Assembly: GCF_900114775.1 (NCBI RefSeq)
Contig: NZ_FOUE01000005.1
Location: 1 to 64,000 of the forward strand
Direction of reading: 5' to 3'
Length of the DNA stretch: 64,000 bases
DNA from: Marinobacter zhejiangensis
Lineage (GTDB): Bacteria; Pseudomonadota; Gammaproteobacteria; Pseudomonadales; Oleiphilaceae
Notes under the pieces: generated by a model
What the model was told of the DNA's origin: nothing
The model's input: only the letters and a program-made list of their open reading frames with translations
Database searches by the model: none
Position numbers and translations under genes: made by a program
Shown: positions 36,478 through 44,938 of the stretch, piece by piece
How positions within the stretch are numbered: the first letter of the stretch is position 1
How the letters are laid out: the number at the start of each line of letters is the position of its first letter

Positions 36478-37464
36478 TCAAACAAAGTCTGCGCCAAGCG
36501 CACCGCGCCCATGGGACGCCATAAAGTCCAGTTCTGGCCCCACAGGTACAATCTGTGTCGGGTTAATGCTTCGCTGACTGACGTAGTAATGCTGCTTGAT
36601 CTGATCAAGATCGACGGTTTCGGCCACGCCCGGCACTTGGTAGAGGTCGCGAAGGTAGCCAGAGAGGTTCGGGTAGTCCCTGATTTGGCGCCGATTGCAT
36701 TTGAAGTGACTGTAATAGACAGCGTCGAATCGGACCAAGGTGGTAAACAACCGCCAATCAGCCTCGGTTAGCCGGTTCCCAACCAGGTAGCGCTGCCCGG
36801 CAAGGCGCTCGTCCAACCAGTCCATGCATTCAAACAACGCCCCGAACGCCTGCTCATAAGCAGCCTGACTCGTTGCAAATCCGGTGCGATAGACCCCGTT
36901 ATTTACAGCCTCATAGACACCGCTGTTTACCTCATCAATCTCTTGCTGCAGTTCAGCCGGATAGAAATCCCGGTCACCACGAACACCATCGAGACCGTCA
37001 AACGCCTGATTCAGCATGCGAATGATGTCGGCAGACTCATTGTTCACGATAGTCTCAAGCTTCTTGTCCCAAAGCACCGGCACCGTTACCCGGCCACTGT
37101 ATGTTCGGTCAACCCGGGTATAGAGCTGGTGCAGGTAGCTCAGGCTGTACAGGTCATCACGATAACGGCTATCTGTCGGCACAAACTGCCAGCCCTGTTC
37201 GAGCATGTCCGGGTGCACCACCGAGACCGTAATATGCTTGTCCAGCCCCTTCAGGCTGCGGATGATCAGGGTGCGATGAGCCCAGGGGCACGCCATGGAG
37301 ACATACAGGTGATAGCGTCCAGACTCGGCTTTGAAGCCCCCGCTACTGTCGCCATCTGGCGTGATCCAGCGGCGGTAACGAGATGCCTCACGTTCGAAGC
37401 TTCCACCGGTTTTCGCGGTATCGTACCAGCGATCATGCCAACACCCATCTACCAACACCCCCAT
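36478..37464 (-). CDS. yqjG: glutathionyl-hydroquinone reductase (Xi-class glutathione transferase)
   Basis: Xi-class enzyme (YqjG/ECM4/PcpF type) that removes glutathione from glutathionyl-hydroquinones, returning hydroquinones. The catalytic Cys is in YVSMACPWAHRTLIIRSLKGL, with the family segments GGFKAESGRYHLYV and SVVHPDML. The C-terminal helical domain contains TEADWRLFTTLVRFDAVYYSHFKCN. 328 aa matches E. coli YqjG. Divergent from a LysR regulator across 121 bp, which may control it. A general detoxification role is inferred; the natural substrate is unknown. Confidence 0.9.
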   Translation of the reverse strand: MGVLVDGCWHDRWYDTAKTGGSFEREASRYRRWITPDGDSSGGFKAESGRYHLYVSMACPWAHRTLIIRSLKGLDKHITVSVVHPDMLEQGWQFVPTDSRYRDDLYSLSYLHQLYTRVDRTYSGRVTVPVLWDKKLETIVNNESADIIRMLNQAFDGLDGVRGDRDFYPAELQQEIDEVNSGVYEAVNNGVYRTGFATSQAAYEQAFGALFECMDWLDERLAGQRYLVGNRLTEADWRLFTTLVRFDAVYYSHFKCNRRQIRDYPNLSGYLRDLYQVPGVAETVDLDQIKQHYYVSQRSINPTQIVPVGPELDFMASHGRGALGADFV

Positions 37465-37585
37465 AACGCTCTCCCCGTCCGGATAATTTCAGACAATTCA
37501 CCCATTAATGAGAAGACAGAATAACCAGCGGCCTGATACGCTCTCAAACAATCAATTTTGGCCAACATCGTCAGATAAACTGAAC

Positions 37586-38506
37586 ATGCACAGCGAAATA
37601 ACCATTGATGCCCTCAAGGTGCTGGATGCCATTGACCGCAAGGGCAGCTTTGCCGGGGCGGCCAATGAGCTGTTCAGAGTCCCTTCCGCCATCAGTTACA
37701 CCGTTCAGAAACTGGAAGAGGACCTGAATGTCAGCACTTTCGACCGAAGCGGACACCGCGCCACCCTGACGCCTGCGGGACGATACCTGCTAGAAGAGGG
37801 GCGAAGCTTGCTGGAGGCCGCCCGGAACCTCGCTCACACCACACGGCAGGTTGCCCAAGGCTGGGAAACCCGGCTAAAAATTGCAGTCAACTCGTTGGTG
37901 CCGTTACAGGCCCTATTCCCGGCCATCAAAGCATTCTACGAACTCGGTGTGCCTGTCGATGTGCAACTGATTGAGGAAGTCTTTGCTGGCACTTGGGATG
38001 CCTTGCAAAGCCGTCGTGCCGACCTGGTGGTTGGTGCCGACCAGTTCAGCAAACCCGCCGGCAACTTCACCACCAAGAAACTTGGAAACATGCCGTTTGT
38101 TTACGCGGTCGCGCCTGAGCATCCCTTAACCCAGGTACCCCAACCCCTAACCGAAGAAGATATACAGCAGTACCCCGCCGCTGTGGCCGCAGACACATCT
38201 CGTCGCCTGCCCGTTGGGACCGCTGGCATTTTTAGCCGGCAAAAAACCCTGACCGTTTCCAACCTTGATCAGAAAATCGCCGTGCAGGAAGCCGGGCTCG
38301 GTGTTGGCTGGCTACCGGTAGCCCGCGTACGCACACAACTGGACGACGGTCGACTAATCCCCCTCGAGGTTAAGGACACACGCCAGAACGTCGAGCTCTT
38401 CCTCGCCCGCCATAGCGAAGACCGGGGCAAGGCACTCATGTGGTTCTGGGAGTGCCTGGGGGAAGACCCCCATCTGCAAAAGCACATCACCGGCGAATAC
38501 CCCTGA
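37586..38506 (+). CDS. LysR-family transcriptional regulator
   Basis: The N-terminal winged helix-turn-helix is typical of LysR proteins: ITIDALKVLDAIDRKGSFAGAANELFRVPSAISYTVQKLEEDLNV, residues about 4-50, followed by the linker helix and a two-lobe effector domain (about 95-300). 306 aa is standard. The start at 37586 begins the domain properly; an ATG 78 nt further up is also in frame. It is transcribed away from the yqjG gene, the usual layout for a LysR protein and its target. Effector and targets are not deducible. Confidence 0.88.
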   Translation: MHSEITIDALKVLDAIDRKGSFAGAANELFRVPSAISYTVQKLEEDLNVSTFDRSGHRATLTPAGRYLLEEGRSLLEAARNLAHTTRQVAQGWETRLKIAVNSLVPLQALFPAIKAFYELGVPVDVQLIEEVFAGTWDALQSRRADLVVGADQFSKPAGNFTTKKLGNMPFVYAVAPEHPLTQVPQPLTEEDIQQYPAAVAADTSRRLPVGTAGIFSRQKTLTVSNLDQKIAVQEAGLGVGWLPVARVRTQLDDGRLIPLEVKDTRQNVELFLARHSEDRGKALMWFWECLGEDPHLQKHITGEYP

Positions 38507-38545
38507 AGGTGTCGAGAACAACCAATGAACAGCGGCGAATGAGCC

Positions 38546-38575
38546 AACCGGGGGCCTGCTTCCCCGGTTTATAAT
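38546..38575 (+). promoter_or_regulatory. inverted repeat abutting a TATAAT box before the WS/DGAT gene
   Basis: AACCGGGG (38546-38553) and CCCCGGTT (38562-38569) form a perfect 8-bp stem, immediately followed by TATAAT (38570-38575). The stem may end the lysR transcript (weak T-run) or be an operator. The TATAAT is a perfect -10 but there is no matching -35 at 17 bp, so any promoter here would need an activator. Confidence 0.45.
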
Positions 38576-38606
38576 GCAGCCAAACAACGCTAACAGGAGC
38601 CCATTG

Positions 38607-40136
38607 ATGAGGCAGCTATCGGAGCTGGATGCTTCGTTTCTCTACCTGGAGTCGGTTACCGCCCCCATGCATATCGGCGGAGTCTACCTGTTTGATGCTC
38701 GTGACCGCGATGAACCGCTTGCGTTCAGCACTTTTGTGGCCTATTTGCAGAGCCGCCTCCACGTCATCCCTCTTTTTCGGCAAACGCTAAGGGAGATCCC
38801 CTTGCGCCTAGGCCTCCCCTATTGGGTGGACGACACAGAATTCAACCTGGATCGTCACCTGGCGTATGTCAGCCTCGGCGGCCAGGGTGAGCAAGATACC
38901 CTGCGCGGCCTCGCCGCACGTATTCTTGAGGAACCCCTGAAGCGCGACCGTCCGCTCTGGCACATCACCTTTGTGGACGGATTCCGTTACGATCCGGACG
39001 ACCCAGCCAGCACCGGTTTCGCCCTTATCATCAAGCTTCACCACGCAGCTATTGATGCCTTCAGCGGCGAGGAGATCATCGGCAAGCTCCTCGAATACAG
39101 CCCCGACCCCAGCCCCATCTCTCCCCCCCAGCCCTGGGAGCCCGGACCTGCGCCTTCGGAAGAAAGAGTCTATCTGCAGACTGGCGTCAACCTGGTTCGC
39201 AAGCCGTTCCAGATTGCCAACCTGGCGATCAACGCCGCCGAAGCAACAGCGCGGGGTTTGATCCAGAAGCACCTGCACAAACTGCCATTGCCGTTCCCGC
39301 TGTTTTCTGCGCCGCATAGCCCTTTTAACCGGCAAATCACAGCAAACAGAAAAATCATCTCTACAACGGTGTCCCTCGCAAGACTCAAGGCGATCAAAGC
39401 CAGCCTTGGAGACGTTACACTCAATGACGTGGTGCTGGGGCTTTGCGCCGAGACCCTGCGACGCTATATGGAAAACTGCAATGCCGACGTCACCCGGTCA
39501 CTGGTTGCCATGACGCCGATTTCTGTCCGCTCCAAGAGCCTGCGGCGCTCTACCGGAAACCAGATGTCTGCCATGCTCCTGAACCTCGCCACCGACGAGG
39601 CCGATCCGGCGAAGCGAATCAAGAAGATTCACTGGAACGCAGTTGCCTCCGAGCCTTACCAAGAAGCCATTGCCGCAGATCGCCTTACGGAGTTGCTACC
39701 AACCAACCTGCTGGCACTGTCCGCACGACTCTACTCGGAACTCCAGATCGCTCAACGCTACCAGCCCGTGTTCAATGTGCCGATCACCAACGTACCCGGA
39801 CCTCAGGTTCCCCTATATCTACAAGGCGCGAAACTGAAGTCCCAGTACAATACGGCACCACTGTTTGACAGCATGGGGCTGGTCATCGTCGCGGTCAGCT
39901 ACCAAGGAAGCCTGACGGTGAACTTTACGTTATGCCCGGATGTGGTTCCGGGTGGGGAGTCGCTAGGCCCGCTCCTGCAGGAGAGTTTGACCAGCATCGA
40001 GTCGGCAGCGGCAGAGCTACCATCAGACAGGCAGATAACAGAGACACACAACGAGCCACAACCAACGCTGACAGAAGATGCACTGACTCTGATAGAAGGG
40101 ATTTTGAAGAAGACTGTGCAACGATTCAGGGGCTGA
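38607..40136 (+). CDS. wax ester synthase / acyl-CoA:diacylglycerol acyltransferase (WS/DGAT family)
   Basis: Acyltransferase of the bifunctional family that makes wax esters or triacylglycerols from acyl-CoA. These are storage lipids well known in Marinobacter and Acinetobacter. Family landmarks: start LSELDASFLYLESVTAPMHIGG, DRPLWHITFVDG, catalytic HHxxxD region, and NDVVLGLCAETLRRYM with NVPGPQ near the end. The active-site motif reads HHAAIDAFSGEE, with Ala where the consensus HHxxxDG has Gly. Both His and the Asp are kept, so activity is plausible but uncertain. Start at 38607 is supported by AGGAG 7 nt upstream. 509 aa. Marinobacter carries several paralogues, and which one this is cannot be told here. 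Confidence 0.9.
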   Translation: MRQLSELDASFLYLESVTAPMHIGGVYLFDARDRDEPLAFSTFVAYLQSRLHVIPLFRQTLREIPLRLGLPYWVDDTEFNLDRHLAYVSLGGQGEQDTLRGLAARILEEPLKRDRPLWHITFVDGFRYDPDDPASTGFALIIKLHHAAIDAFSGEEIIGKLLEYSPDPSPISPPQPWEPGPAPSEERVYLQTGVNLVRKPFQIANLAINAAEATARGLIQKHLHKLPLPFPLFSAPHSPFNRQITANRKIISTTVSLARLKAIKASLGDVTLNDVVLGLCAETLRRYMENCNADVTRSLVAMTPISVRSKSLRRSTGNQMSAMLLNLATDEADPAKRIKKIHWNAVASEPYQEAIAADRLTELLPTNLLALSARLYSELQIAQRYQPVFNVPITNVPGPQVPLYLQGAKLKSQYNTAPLFDSMGLVIVAVSYQGSLTVNFTLCPDVVPGGESLGPLLQESLTSIESAAAELPSDRQITETHNEPQPTLTEDALTLIEGILKKTVQRFRG

Positions 40137-40152
40137 ACCACCCCTGAATCGT
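40121..40152. terminator. hairpin between WS/DGAT and DUF2057 genes
   Basis: Perfect 12-bp arms ACGATTCAGGGG (40121-40132) and CCCCTGAATCGT (40141-40152) straddle the WS/DGAT stop codon. The facing gene ends 19 nt later. No T-run follows on either strand, but position suggests a shared terminator. Confidence 0.6.
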
Positions 40153-40170
40153 CATCACGGGTGTGAAGGG

Positions 40171-40857
40171 TTACTGAAAGGCCCAGCGCAGGAATTCACG
40201 CTTCTCATCGGCGCTTGCACGCTCCCACAGCACCTTAAGACCATCAAGAGCATTCAGGTCTCCACCAGGAACCATGGGCACGACAGGAACACTTCCCGGC
40301 ATGCCAGACACACCCGTTGTCGCAACAGCGTCAACAGGCTCACGATAGGCTTCAGAACTGGCTACAATCCGCCCGCTGCCATCTGCCAGCTGTGCTCTAA
40401 AGTTCTGAGCCATCGCTTCTGCTTCACGATAATTCTGCGGTTCAGGCAGGACGAAGCTGTACTCTTCCCCTGCACGCACATCCAGAACAAACTGCTGAGG
40501 GCCTGACTCCACGATATTGACCTTAGACTCGCCTCTCTCAACAGCCGTGTTCTTGCTCCAAATGGTCTTGTACTGGAAAACGATCACGTTCTGGCCCGGC
40601 AGCAGCTCATAGTCCAGCGCTAAATCTTCAAGCAGAAAATTCCCGACATCATGACCATTGACCTCAACCACCTCAATTTGGCCAGGCGCTTTCAGAATGG
40701 CCAACTGCGATGCATCGACATCGCCACCTTCCCAGGTCTGAACCCGCTTTAATGTGCTGCTACACCCACTTAGAGCAGTCATAACGACAGCGATGAAAAC
40801 AAGGGCATACCCGCGGATGCCAGCAGGCGACGTCCCGTAACGATTCCTTTGGTGCAT
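40171..40857 (-). CDS. DUF2057 (YccT/CsgI-like) lipoprotein
   Basis: Predicted lipoprotein. The signal ends ALSGC with the acylated Cys at residue 32. The body matches my memory of the DUF2057 family, whose E. coli member YccT (CsgI) lowers curli synthesis. Recognisable segments are NGHDVGNFLLEDLALDYELLPGQNVIVFQYK, shown here only in part as GQNVIVFQYK, and YSFVLPEPQNYREAEAMAQ. The C-terminus LDGLKVLWERASADEKREF is an added helical segment. 228 aa. It stands alone, convergent with the WS/DGAT gene. A curli role cannot be assumed, since no csg genes are visible. Confidence 0.7.
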   Translation of the reverse strand: MHQRNRYGTSPAGIRGYALVFIAVVMTALSGCSSTLKRVQTWEGGDVDASQLAILKAPGQIEVVEVNGHDVGNFLLEDLALDYELLPGQNVIVFQYKTIWSKNTAVERGESKVNIVESGPQQFVLDVRAGEEYSFVLPEPQNYREAEAMAQNFRAQLADGSGRIVASSEAYREPVDAVATTGVSGMPGSVPVVPMVPGGDLNALDGLKVLWERASADEKREFLRWAFQ

Positions 40858-41127
40858 TGGAAGCCTCTGTAATGTGTGTCAAAAGCAGGGGGCTAATCAT
40901 AGGTTCCCCGGCCCAGCATTCTGACGACCGGCGCCCGCCAGCGCAAGGACTGCCGGCGATGGAAACACCGAGGGGCCACAAAACGGCACCCTGCAAAACG
41001 TAACGAAACGTAAAAAAAGTTTAATTTCTGTAAGATTTGATTTAATTTTAAACAAATCGGCTAACAGAGTTTTCGCACTGCCCACCGACAACAACCAATA
41101 ATAATCTTGCCGGGCACAGGAGGCCTA
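40858..41127. other. 270-bp divergent gap with an AT-rich core
   Basis: The gap between the DUF2057 lipoprotein and the DUF6316-like gene contains an AT-rich stretch (about 40995-41055), clearly unlike its surroundings, with ACGTAA repeated at 40998 and 41008 approximately. It could hold upstream promoter elements or regulator sites. I could not fit a convincing -35/-10 pair for either gene, and there is no coding sequence. Confidence 0.5.
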
Positions 41128-41331
41128 ATGGACATTCAGCATCGGACCGGGGAAGACGGCCCCGTTCCATTTCGAAGCAGCCGTTTTTTCTGCGTGGGGA
41201 GCAAGTGGTACTTCACAACCCGGGAAGGCTTTGACAGTGGCCCGTTTGCCTCACGGCAGCGTGCTGAAGTTGGCCTCAAACGGTTTCTGAGCGTTGTTCG
41301 CCTGCTGCCAGCGGAAGCACAGGTGCATTAA
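41128..41331 (+). CDS. small DUF6316-like protein of unknown function
   Basis: A 67-aa protein with an excellent ribosome-binding site (AGGAGG 5 nt before the ATG), so translation is likely. It resembles short proteins I recall as DUF6316, seen in Marinobacter and relatives: FRSSRFFCVGSKWYFTTREGFDSGPFASRQRAEVGLKRFL, quoted here as WYFTTREGFDSGPFASR for the core. The core looks like a tiny all-beta fold with a following helix. There is no signal peptide or membrane segment, so it is cytoplasmic. It lies between a lipoprotein gene and pgpA with no operon partner. Function is unknown. Confidence 0.7.
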   Translation: MDIQHRTGEDGPVPFRSSRFFCVGSKWYFTTREGFDSGPFASRQRAEVGLKRFLSVVRLLPAEAQVH

Positions 41332-41355
41332 CGATTCAGGTAGCTGCAGCGTTAG

Positions 41356-41880
41356 CTACAACCACCCTGCCGGCAACCACAGCATCGCCAGGTAGTAGAC
41401 TCCTAGTGCCATAACGCCCGCCAGTATATCGTCAAACATGATTCCCGCCCCCCCGGGCATGTGACGATCAAACCAACGAATCGGCCAAGGCTTCAGAATA
41501 TCGAACACACGAAACAACAAAAACGCCAGCACAATGCCCACGACACCCGCTGTCGGCTGGAACAACCCCAGGGCAATCCACATGCCGACAAACTCATCCC
41601 AGACAATTCCACCGTGATCATGGACGCCCAAGTCCCTGGCGGTACGTCCACACAGCCAGATTCCAATAACCGAGGCCAGTGCCACCACCAGCCAGTAGGC
41701 CCAGGGTGGCACCCAGAAAAACAGCGCCCAAACCGGAATCGCAGCGAGGCTGCCCCAGGTACCTGGCGCAACCCTGGCCGCACCGCTGCCCAATCCAAAC
41801 GCCAATAGGTGAATCGGGTCGCGCAAAAACCCCTTCGGCAAGGCTTGGTCCTTCAGCGCTGAAACGTCACTTCCTGTCAT
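41356..41880 (-). CDS. pgpA: phosphatidylglycerophosphatase A
   Basis: Inner-membrane phosphatase converting phosphatidylglycerophosphate to phosphatidylglycerol. Conserved segments are HLLAFGLGSGAARVAPGTWGS, GIVWDEFVGMW and FDILKPWPIRWFDRHMPGGAGIMFDDILAG, the last represented by MPGGAGIMFDDILAG, with metal-binding Asp and Glu residues. 174 aa. It is last in the nrdR-to-pgpA operon, its ATG overlapping the thiL stop by 4 nt, as in E. coli and Pseudomonas. Confidence 0.94.
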   Translation of the reverse strand: MTGSDVSALKDQALPKGFLRDPIHLLAFGLGSGAARVAPGTWGSLAAIPVWALFFWVPPWAYWLVVALASVIGIWLCGRTARDLGVHDHGGIVWDEFVGMWIALGLFQPTAGVVGIVLAFLLFRVFDILKPWPIRWFDRHMPGGAGIMFDDILAGVMALGVYYLAMLWLPAGWL

Positions 41881-42827
41881 TGAACCTCTCCAAAATGGTC
41901 ATACCCACCAGTACCATTGAGGTCTTCCCCATGGTCCATACGCACACCATGCCCGACAACAACAGTTCCAATCACCGTCAACTGGCACTTCACCGTCTCG
42001 GCAAGGGACCGCCAGGACTGTGGTGGCATAGTGACACACAGTTCGTAGTCATCCCCGGCGACAACGGCCGCACGCAACCCGCCACGACCCATCATCCGAC
42101 AAAGGCTCTCGGACATCGGTATCAAGTCAGCATCAAGCTGGGCGCCCACACCGGAAGCGTCAAGGATATGGCCAAGGTCAGCCAACAGCCCGTCCGATAC
42201 GTCGATAACTGCTGAGGCAAGCCCGCGAAGCGCCTTCCCGAGCTCCAGACGAGGGCTGGGAAAATGGTAGCGGTTCAACAGCACGGCAACATCGGGCGAA
42301 GGATCAGGGTGGTCAAGAAATTTCAGGGCCGCCCCGGCATCGCCGACGCTACCAGACACGCACACCAAGTCCCCCGGTTGAGCGCCTGACCGCAACAGAG
42401 CTTGCCCTGCGGGCACGCTGCCATGGACCTGAATCGACAGCGTCAGTGGCCCCCGGGTTGTATCTCCCCCGGCGAGCGCAATACCAAAGGACTTTGCGGC
42501 GGCTCCCAGCCCCTTTGCAAAGGCTTCCAGCCACTCCCGCCGAGCCTCGGGCAGCGTCAGCGCCAGCGTAAAACACTCTGGATCCGCCCCCATCGCGGCC
42601 AGATCACTGACGGCGACCGCCAGTGAGCGCCAACCCAGCTTTTCGGCATCGTAGTTTTTGGGGAAGTGGACACCTTCAACCAAGGTGTCGATGGAAAATA
42701 CCAGCTCCCGACCAGGCGCCAGACGTTGGATTGCACAGTCGTCCCCTGGCCCTAACAACAATGCCGCTGAACCGGATTGACCGGCCAGCGGCATGAAGAT
42801 CTGACGAATCAGCTCAAATTCACCCAT
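41877..42827 (-). CDS. thiL: thiamine-monophosphate kinase
   Basis: Phosphorylates thiamine monophosphate to thiamine diphosphate, the cofactor used by IlvB in this window. It has the PurM-like fold with GPGDDCAIQRL, FSIDTLVEGVHFP, LAVAVSDLAAMGA, GGDTTRGPL and DVSDGLLADLGHI, the metal and nucleotide ligands of the family. I choose the ATG at 42827 (MGEFELIRQ), the family start; the preceding GTG codon would add one residue. 316 aa. It begins 3 nt after nusB ends and overlaps pgpA. Confidence 0.95.
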   Translation of the reverse strand: MGEFELIRQIFMPLAGQSGSAALLLGPGDDCAIQRLAPGRELVFSIDTLVEGVHFPKNYDAEKLGWRSLAVAVSDLAAMGADPECFTLALTLPEARREWLEAFAKGLGAAAKSFGIALAGGDTTRGPLTLSIQVHGSVPAGQALLRSGAQPGDLVCVSGSVGDAGAALKFLDHPDPSPDVAVLLNRYHFPSPRLELGKALRGLASAVIDVSDGLLADLGHILDASGVGAQLDADLIPMSESLCRMMGRGGLRAAVVAGDDYELCVTMPPQSWRSLAETVKCQLTVIGTVVVGHGVRMDHGEDLNGTGGYDHFGEVQ

Positions 42828-42830
42828 CAC

Positions 42831-43301
42831 TCACCGTGAACGGGTTTCAGCAAGCCGCAAACGTCCACTCAACTTGTCGAGGAGGCTGTTGACGAACTTA
42901 TGGCCTTCAGTACCGCCAAAGCGCTTGGCCATTTCAATGCCTTCGTTAATCACCACCTTGTATGGCACATCAATCCGGTGCTTCAGCTCATAGGCACCCA
43001 GACGGACGATCGCCAGTTCAATGGCGTCCACTTCCTTGATGGGACGGTCCAGGAACGGCTCAATCAGCTTGTCGAGCTCGTCTTGCTCACGGTGAACACC
43101 ACGGAGCAAGTCACGGAAATAGGCGGTATCGACGTTACTCATGTCGTTATCAACCATAAACTCCGCTTCGATATCAGTCACCGGCGTCTTACTGAAGTGG
43201 CGCTGGTAAAGTGCCTGCATCGCGAGTGCACGGGCCCGACGACGTTCTCCAGGCTTTGGCTGGCCGGCAGGTTTGGCGGCGGTATCGTCAGTGGTGCTCA
43301 T
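42831..43301 (-). CDS. nusB: transcription antitermination factor NusB
   Basis: Binds boxA RNA with ribosomal protein S10 to keep polymerase elongating on rrn operons such as the one at the left end. The all-helical fold is clear from [15 protein letters not shown] at the N-terminus to [23 protein letters not shown], shown in part as [11 protein letters not shown], and the final [10 protein letters not shown] hydrophilic 20-residue tail precedes the domain. 156 aa. Its start overlaps the ribH stop by one base. Confidence 0.95.
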   Translation of the reverse strand: MSTTDDTAAKPAGQPKPGERRRARALAMQALYQRHFSKTPVTDIEAEFMVDNDMSNVDTAYFRDLLRGVHREQDELDKLIEPFLDRPIKEVDAIELAIVRLGAYELKHRIDVPYKVVINEGIEMAKRFGGTEGHKFVNSLLDKLSGRLRLAETRSR

Positions 43302-43777
43302 TACTCACCCAGCTTGTTGAACAGGCTGACCATCTCCAGAGCGGTAATCGCAGCTTCCGCACCTTTGTTCCCGGCCTTGGTTCCAGAACGCTCAATGGCC
43401 TGCTCAATGGAATCGACGGTGAGCACACCGAAGGCAACCGGTACGTCGGTATCGAGGCTCACGGCACCCAGACCACTGGAGGCCTCGCCAGCGACATAGT
43501 CAAAATGCGGAGTACCGCCGCGGATAACCGCACCCAGCGCAATGATCGCATCGTAGTTGCCAGTTTCAGCCACACGCTTGACCGCCAGCGGCATTTCGTA
43601 GGCACCGGGCACCCGTACCACCAGGATATCGTCTTCAGGGATACCGTGGCGGAGCAACGTATCAATCGCACCATCAACCAGGCTTTCAACGACAAACTCG
43701 TTGAACCGACCAACCACCAGGGCGTAACGGCCGGAGCACTGAGTAAAATCACCTTCCAGAATATTGATCTCTGCCAT
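43301..43777 (-). CDS. ribH: 6,7-dimethyl-8-ribityllumazine synthase
   Basis: Condenses the ribityl-aminopyrimidine with dihydroxybutanone phosphate, the second-last step of riboflavin synthesis. Motifs [46 protein letters not shown] (20 residues) and [17 protein letters not shown] are complete, including the catalytic His in TPHFDY. 158 aa, the size of icosahedral-type subunits. Located between ribBA and nusB, as usual. Confidence 0.96.
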   Translation of the reverse strand: MAEINILEGDFTQCSGRYALVVGRFNEFVVESLVDGAIDTLLRHGIPEDDILVVRVPGAYEMPLAVKRVAETGNYDAIIALGAVIRGGTPHFDYVAGEASSGLGAVSLDTDVPVAFGVLTVDSIEQAIERSGTKAGNKGAEAAITALEMVSLFNKLGE

Positions 43778-43822
43778 GTTTGGCTCCTGTCATGGCCCCG
43801 TATCGAACAGGGCCGGTTTTAG

Positions 43823-44938
43823 TCAGTTTGGGTTATAAGGAACGTATTCCACAACTTCCAGATCAAATCCGGAGATCGCTGAAAACTTGATGGGTGCACT
43901 CAGCAGGCGCATTTTGCCAACCCCGATGTCCTTCAAAATCTGCGAACCGGTGCCGACGGTAAAGTAGACACCGGAGCGGCCTTTGACCGCAGGAGAACTG
44001 CCTCCGCCGAAGAATTCGTGGATGCGGTCCTCGAGCTCGTAGCTGTCCTCTGCACTATTCAGCAGAACCACCACGCCACAGCCGGATTCCGACACCGCTT
44101 TCAGAGCATGGTGCAGCGGCCAGCTACGCGAGCCTTCGCGCCGGGCTCCCAATAGGTCCCGCAGGGTATCGGTGATATGCACCCGCACCATCGCAGGCTC
44201 ATCGGCGGAGATATCCCCCTTCACCATGGCCAGATGGGTCGCGCCCTGAATGCTATCGTGGTAGGTACGGAGGTTGAATACGCCAAACTCCGTATCCAGG
44301 TCGTATTGCTCCACGCACTCAATCGTCCGCTCATTGGTCGTACGATAATGAATCAGGTCTGCAATGGTGCCAATCTTGAGGTTATGTGTCTCGGCAAACG
44401 CTTCCAGGTCTTCCCGCCGGGCCATGGAACCGTCATCGTTCATGATCTCGCAGATAACACCAGCCGGCTCAACGCCAGCCAGGGCAGCCAGGTCGCAGGA
44501 GGCTTCGGTGTGCCCAGCACGACTGAGTACCCCACCGGGGTCGGACATCAATGGGAAAATATGGCCAGGCTGGACCAGATCACTGGCTTTGGCATCCCTG
44601 GCAACGGCAGCTTGAACGGTACGGGCCCGGTCAGCCGCAGAAATGCCGGTTGTCACACCTTCTGCCGCCTCGATGGACAGGGTGAACTTGGTACCAAATC
44701 CAGAGGCATTTTTCTGGACCATCAATGGCAGCCCCAGCTGCTCACAACGGTTCCGTGTCATCGGCATACAGATCAGGCCACGGCCATATTTGGCCATGAA
44801 GTTGATGGCCTCGGCATCGCAGAATTCTGCCGCCATCACCAGGTCACCCTCATTTTCCCGATCTTCGTCATCCATCAGGATGACCATCTTGCCCTGACGA
44901 ATATCCTCAATGATGTCTTCAATGCTGTTCAGTGCCAT
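43823..44938 (-). CDS. ribBA: 3,4-dihydroxy-2-butanone-4-phosphate synthase with degenerate GTP cyclohydrolase II domain
   Basis: Residues 1 to about 200 are a complete RibB domain that makes the four-carbon unit of lumazine from ribulose 5-phosphate: ILMDDEDRENEGDLVMAAE, YGRGLICMPM, GVTTGISAADRARTVQ and RAGHTEASCDLAALAGVEP. The second half aligns with GTP cyclohydrolase II but has lost the zinc Cys residues; where RibA has the GDVFGSLRCDCG-like region this protein has DTLRDLLGARREGSRS. It therefore probably lacks cyclohydrolase activity and a separate ribA is needed. Such fusions are common in pseudomonads. 371 aa. It follows ribD after 71 nt with no riboflavin synthase gene between. Confidence 0.92.
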   Translation of the reverse strand: MALNSIEDIIEDIRQGKMVILMDDEDRENEGDLVMAAEFCDAEAINFMAKYGRGLICMPMTRNRCEQLGLPLMVQKNASGFGTKFTLSIEAAEGVTTGISAADRARTVQAAVARDAKASDLVQPGHIFPLMSDPGGVLSRAGHTEASCDLAALAGVEPAGVICEIMNDDGSMARREDLEAFAETHNLKIGTIADLIHYRTTNERTIECVEQYDLDTEFGVFNLRTYHDSIQGATHLAMVKGDISADEPAMVRVHITDTLRDLLGARREGSRSWPLHHALKAVSESGCGVVVLLNSAEDSYELEDRIHEFFGGGSSPAVKGRSGVYFTVGTGSQILKDIGVGKMRLLSAPIKFSAISGFDLEVVEYVPYNPN

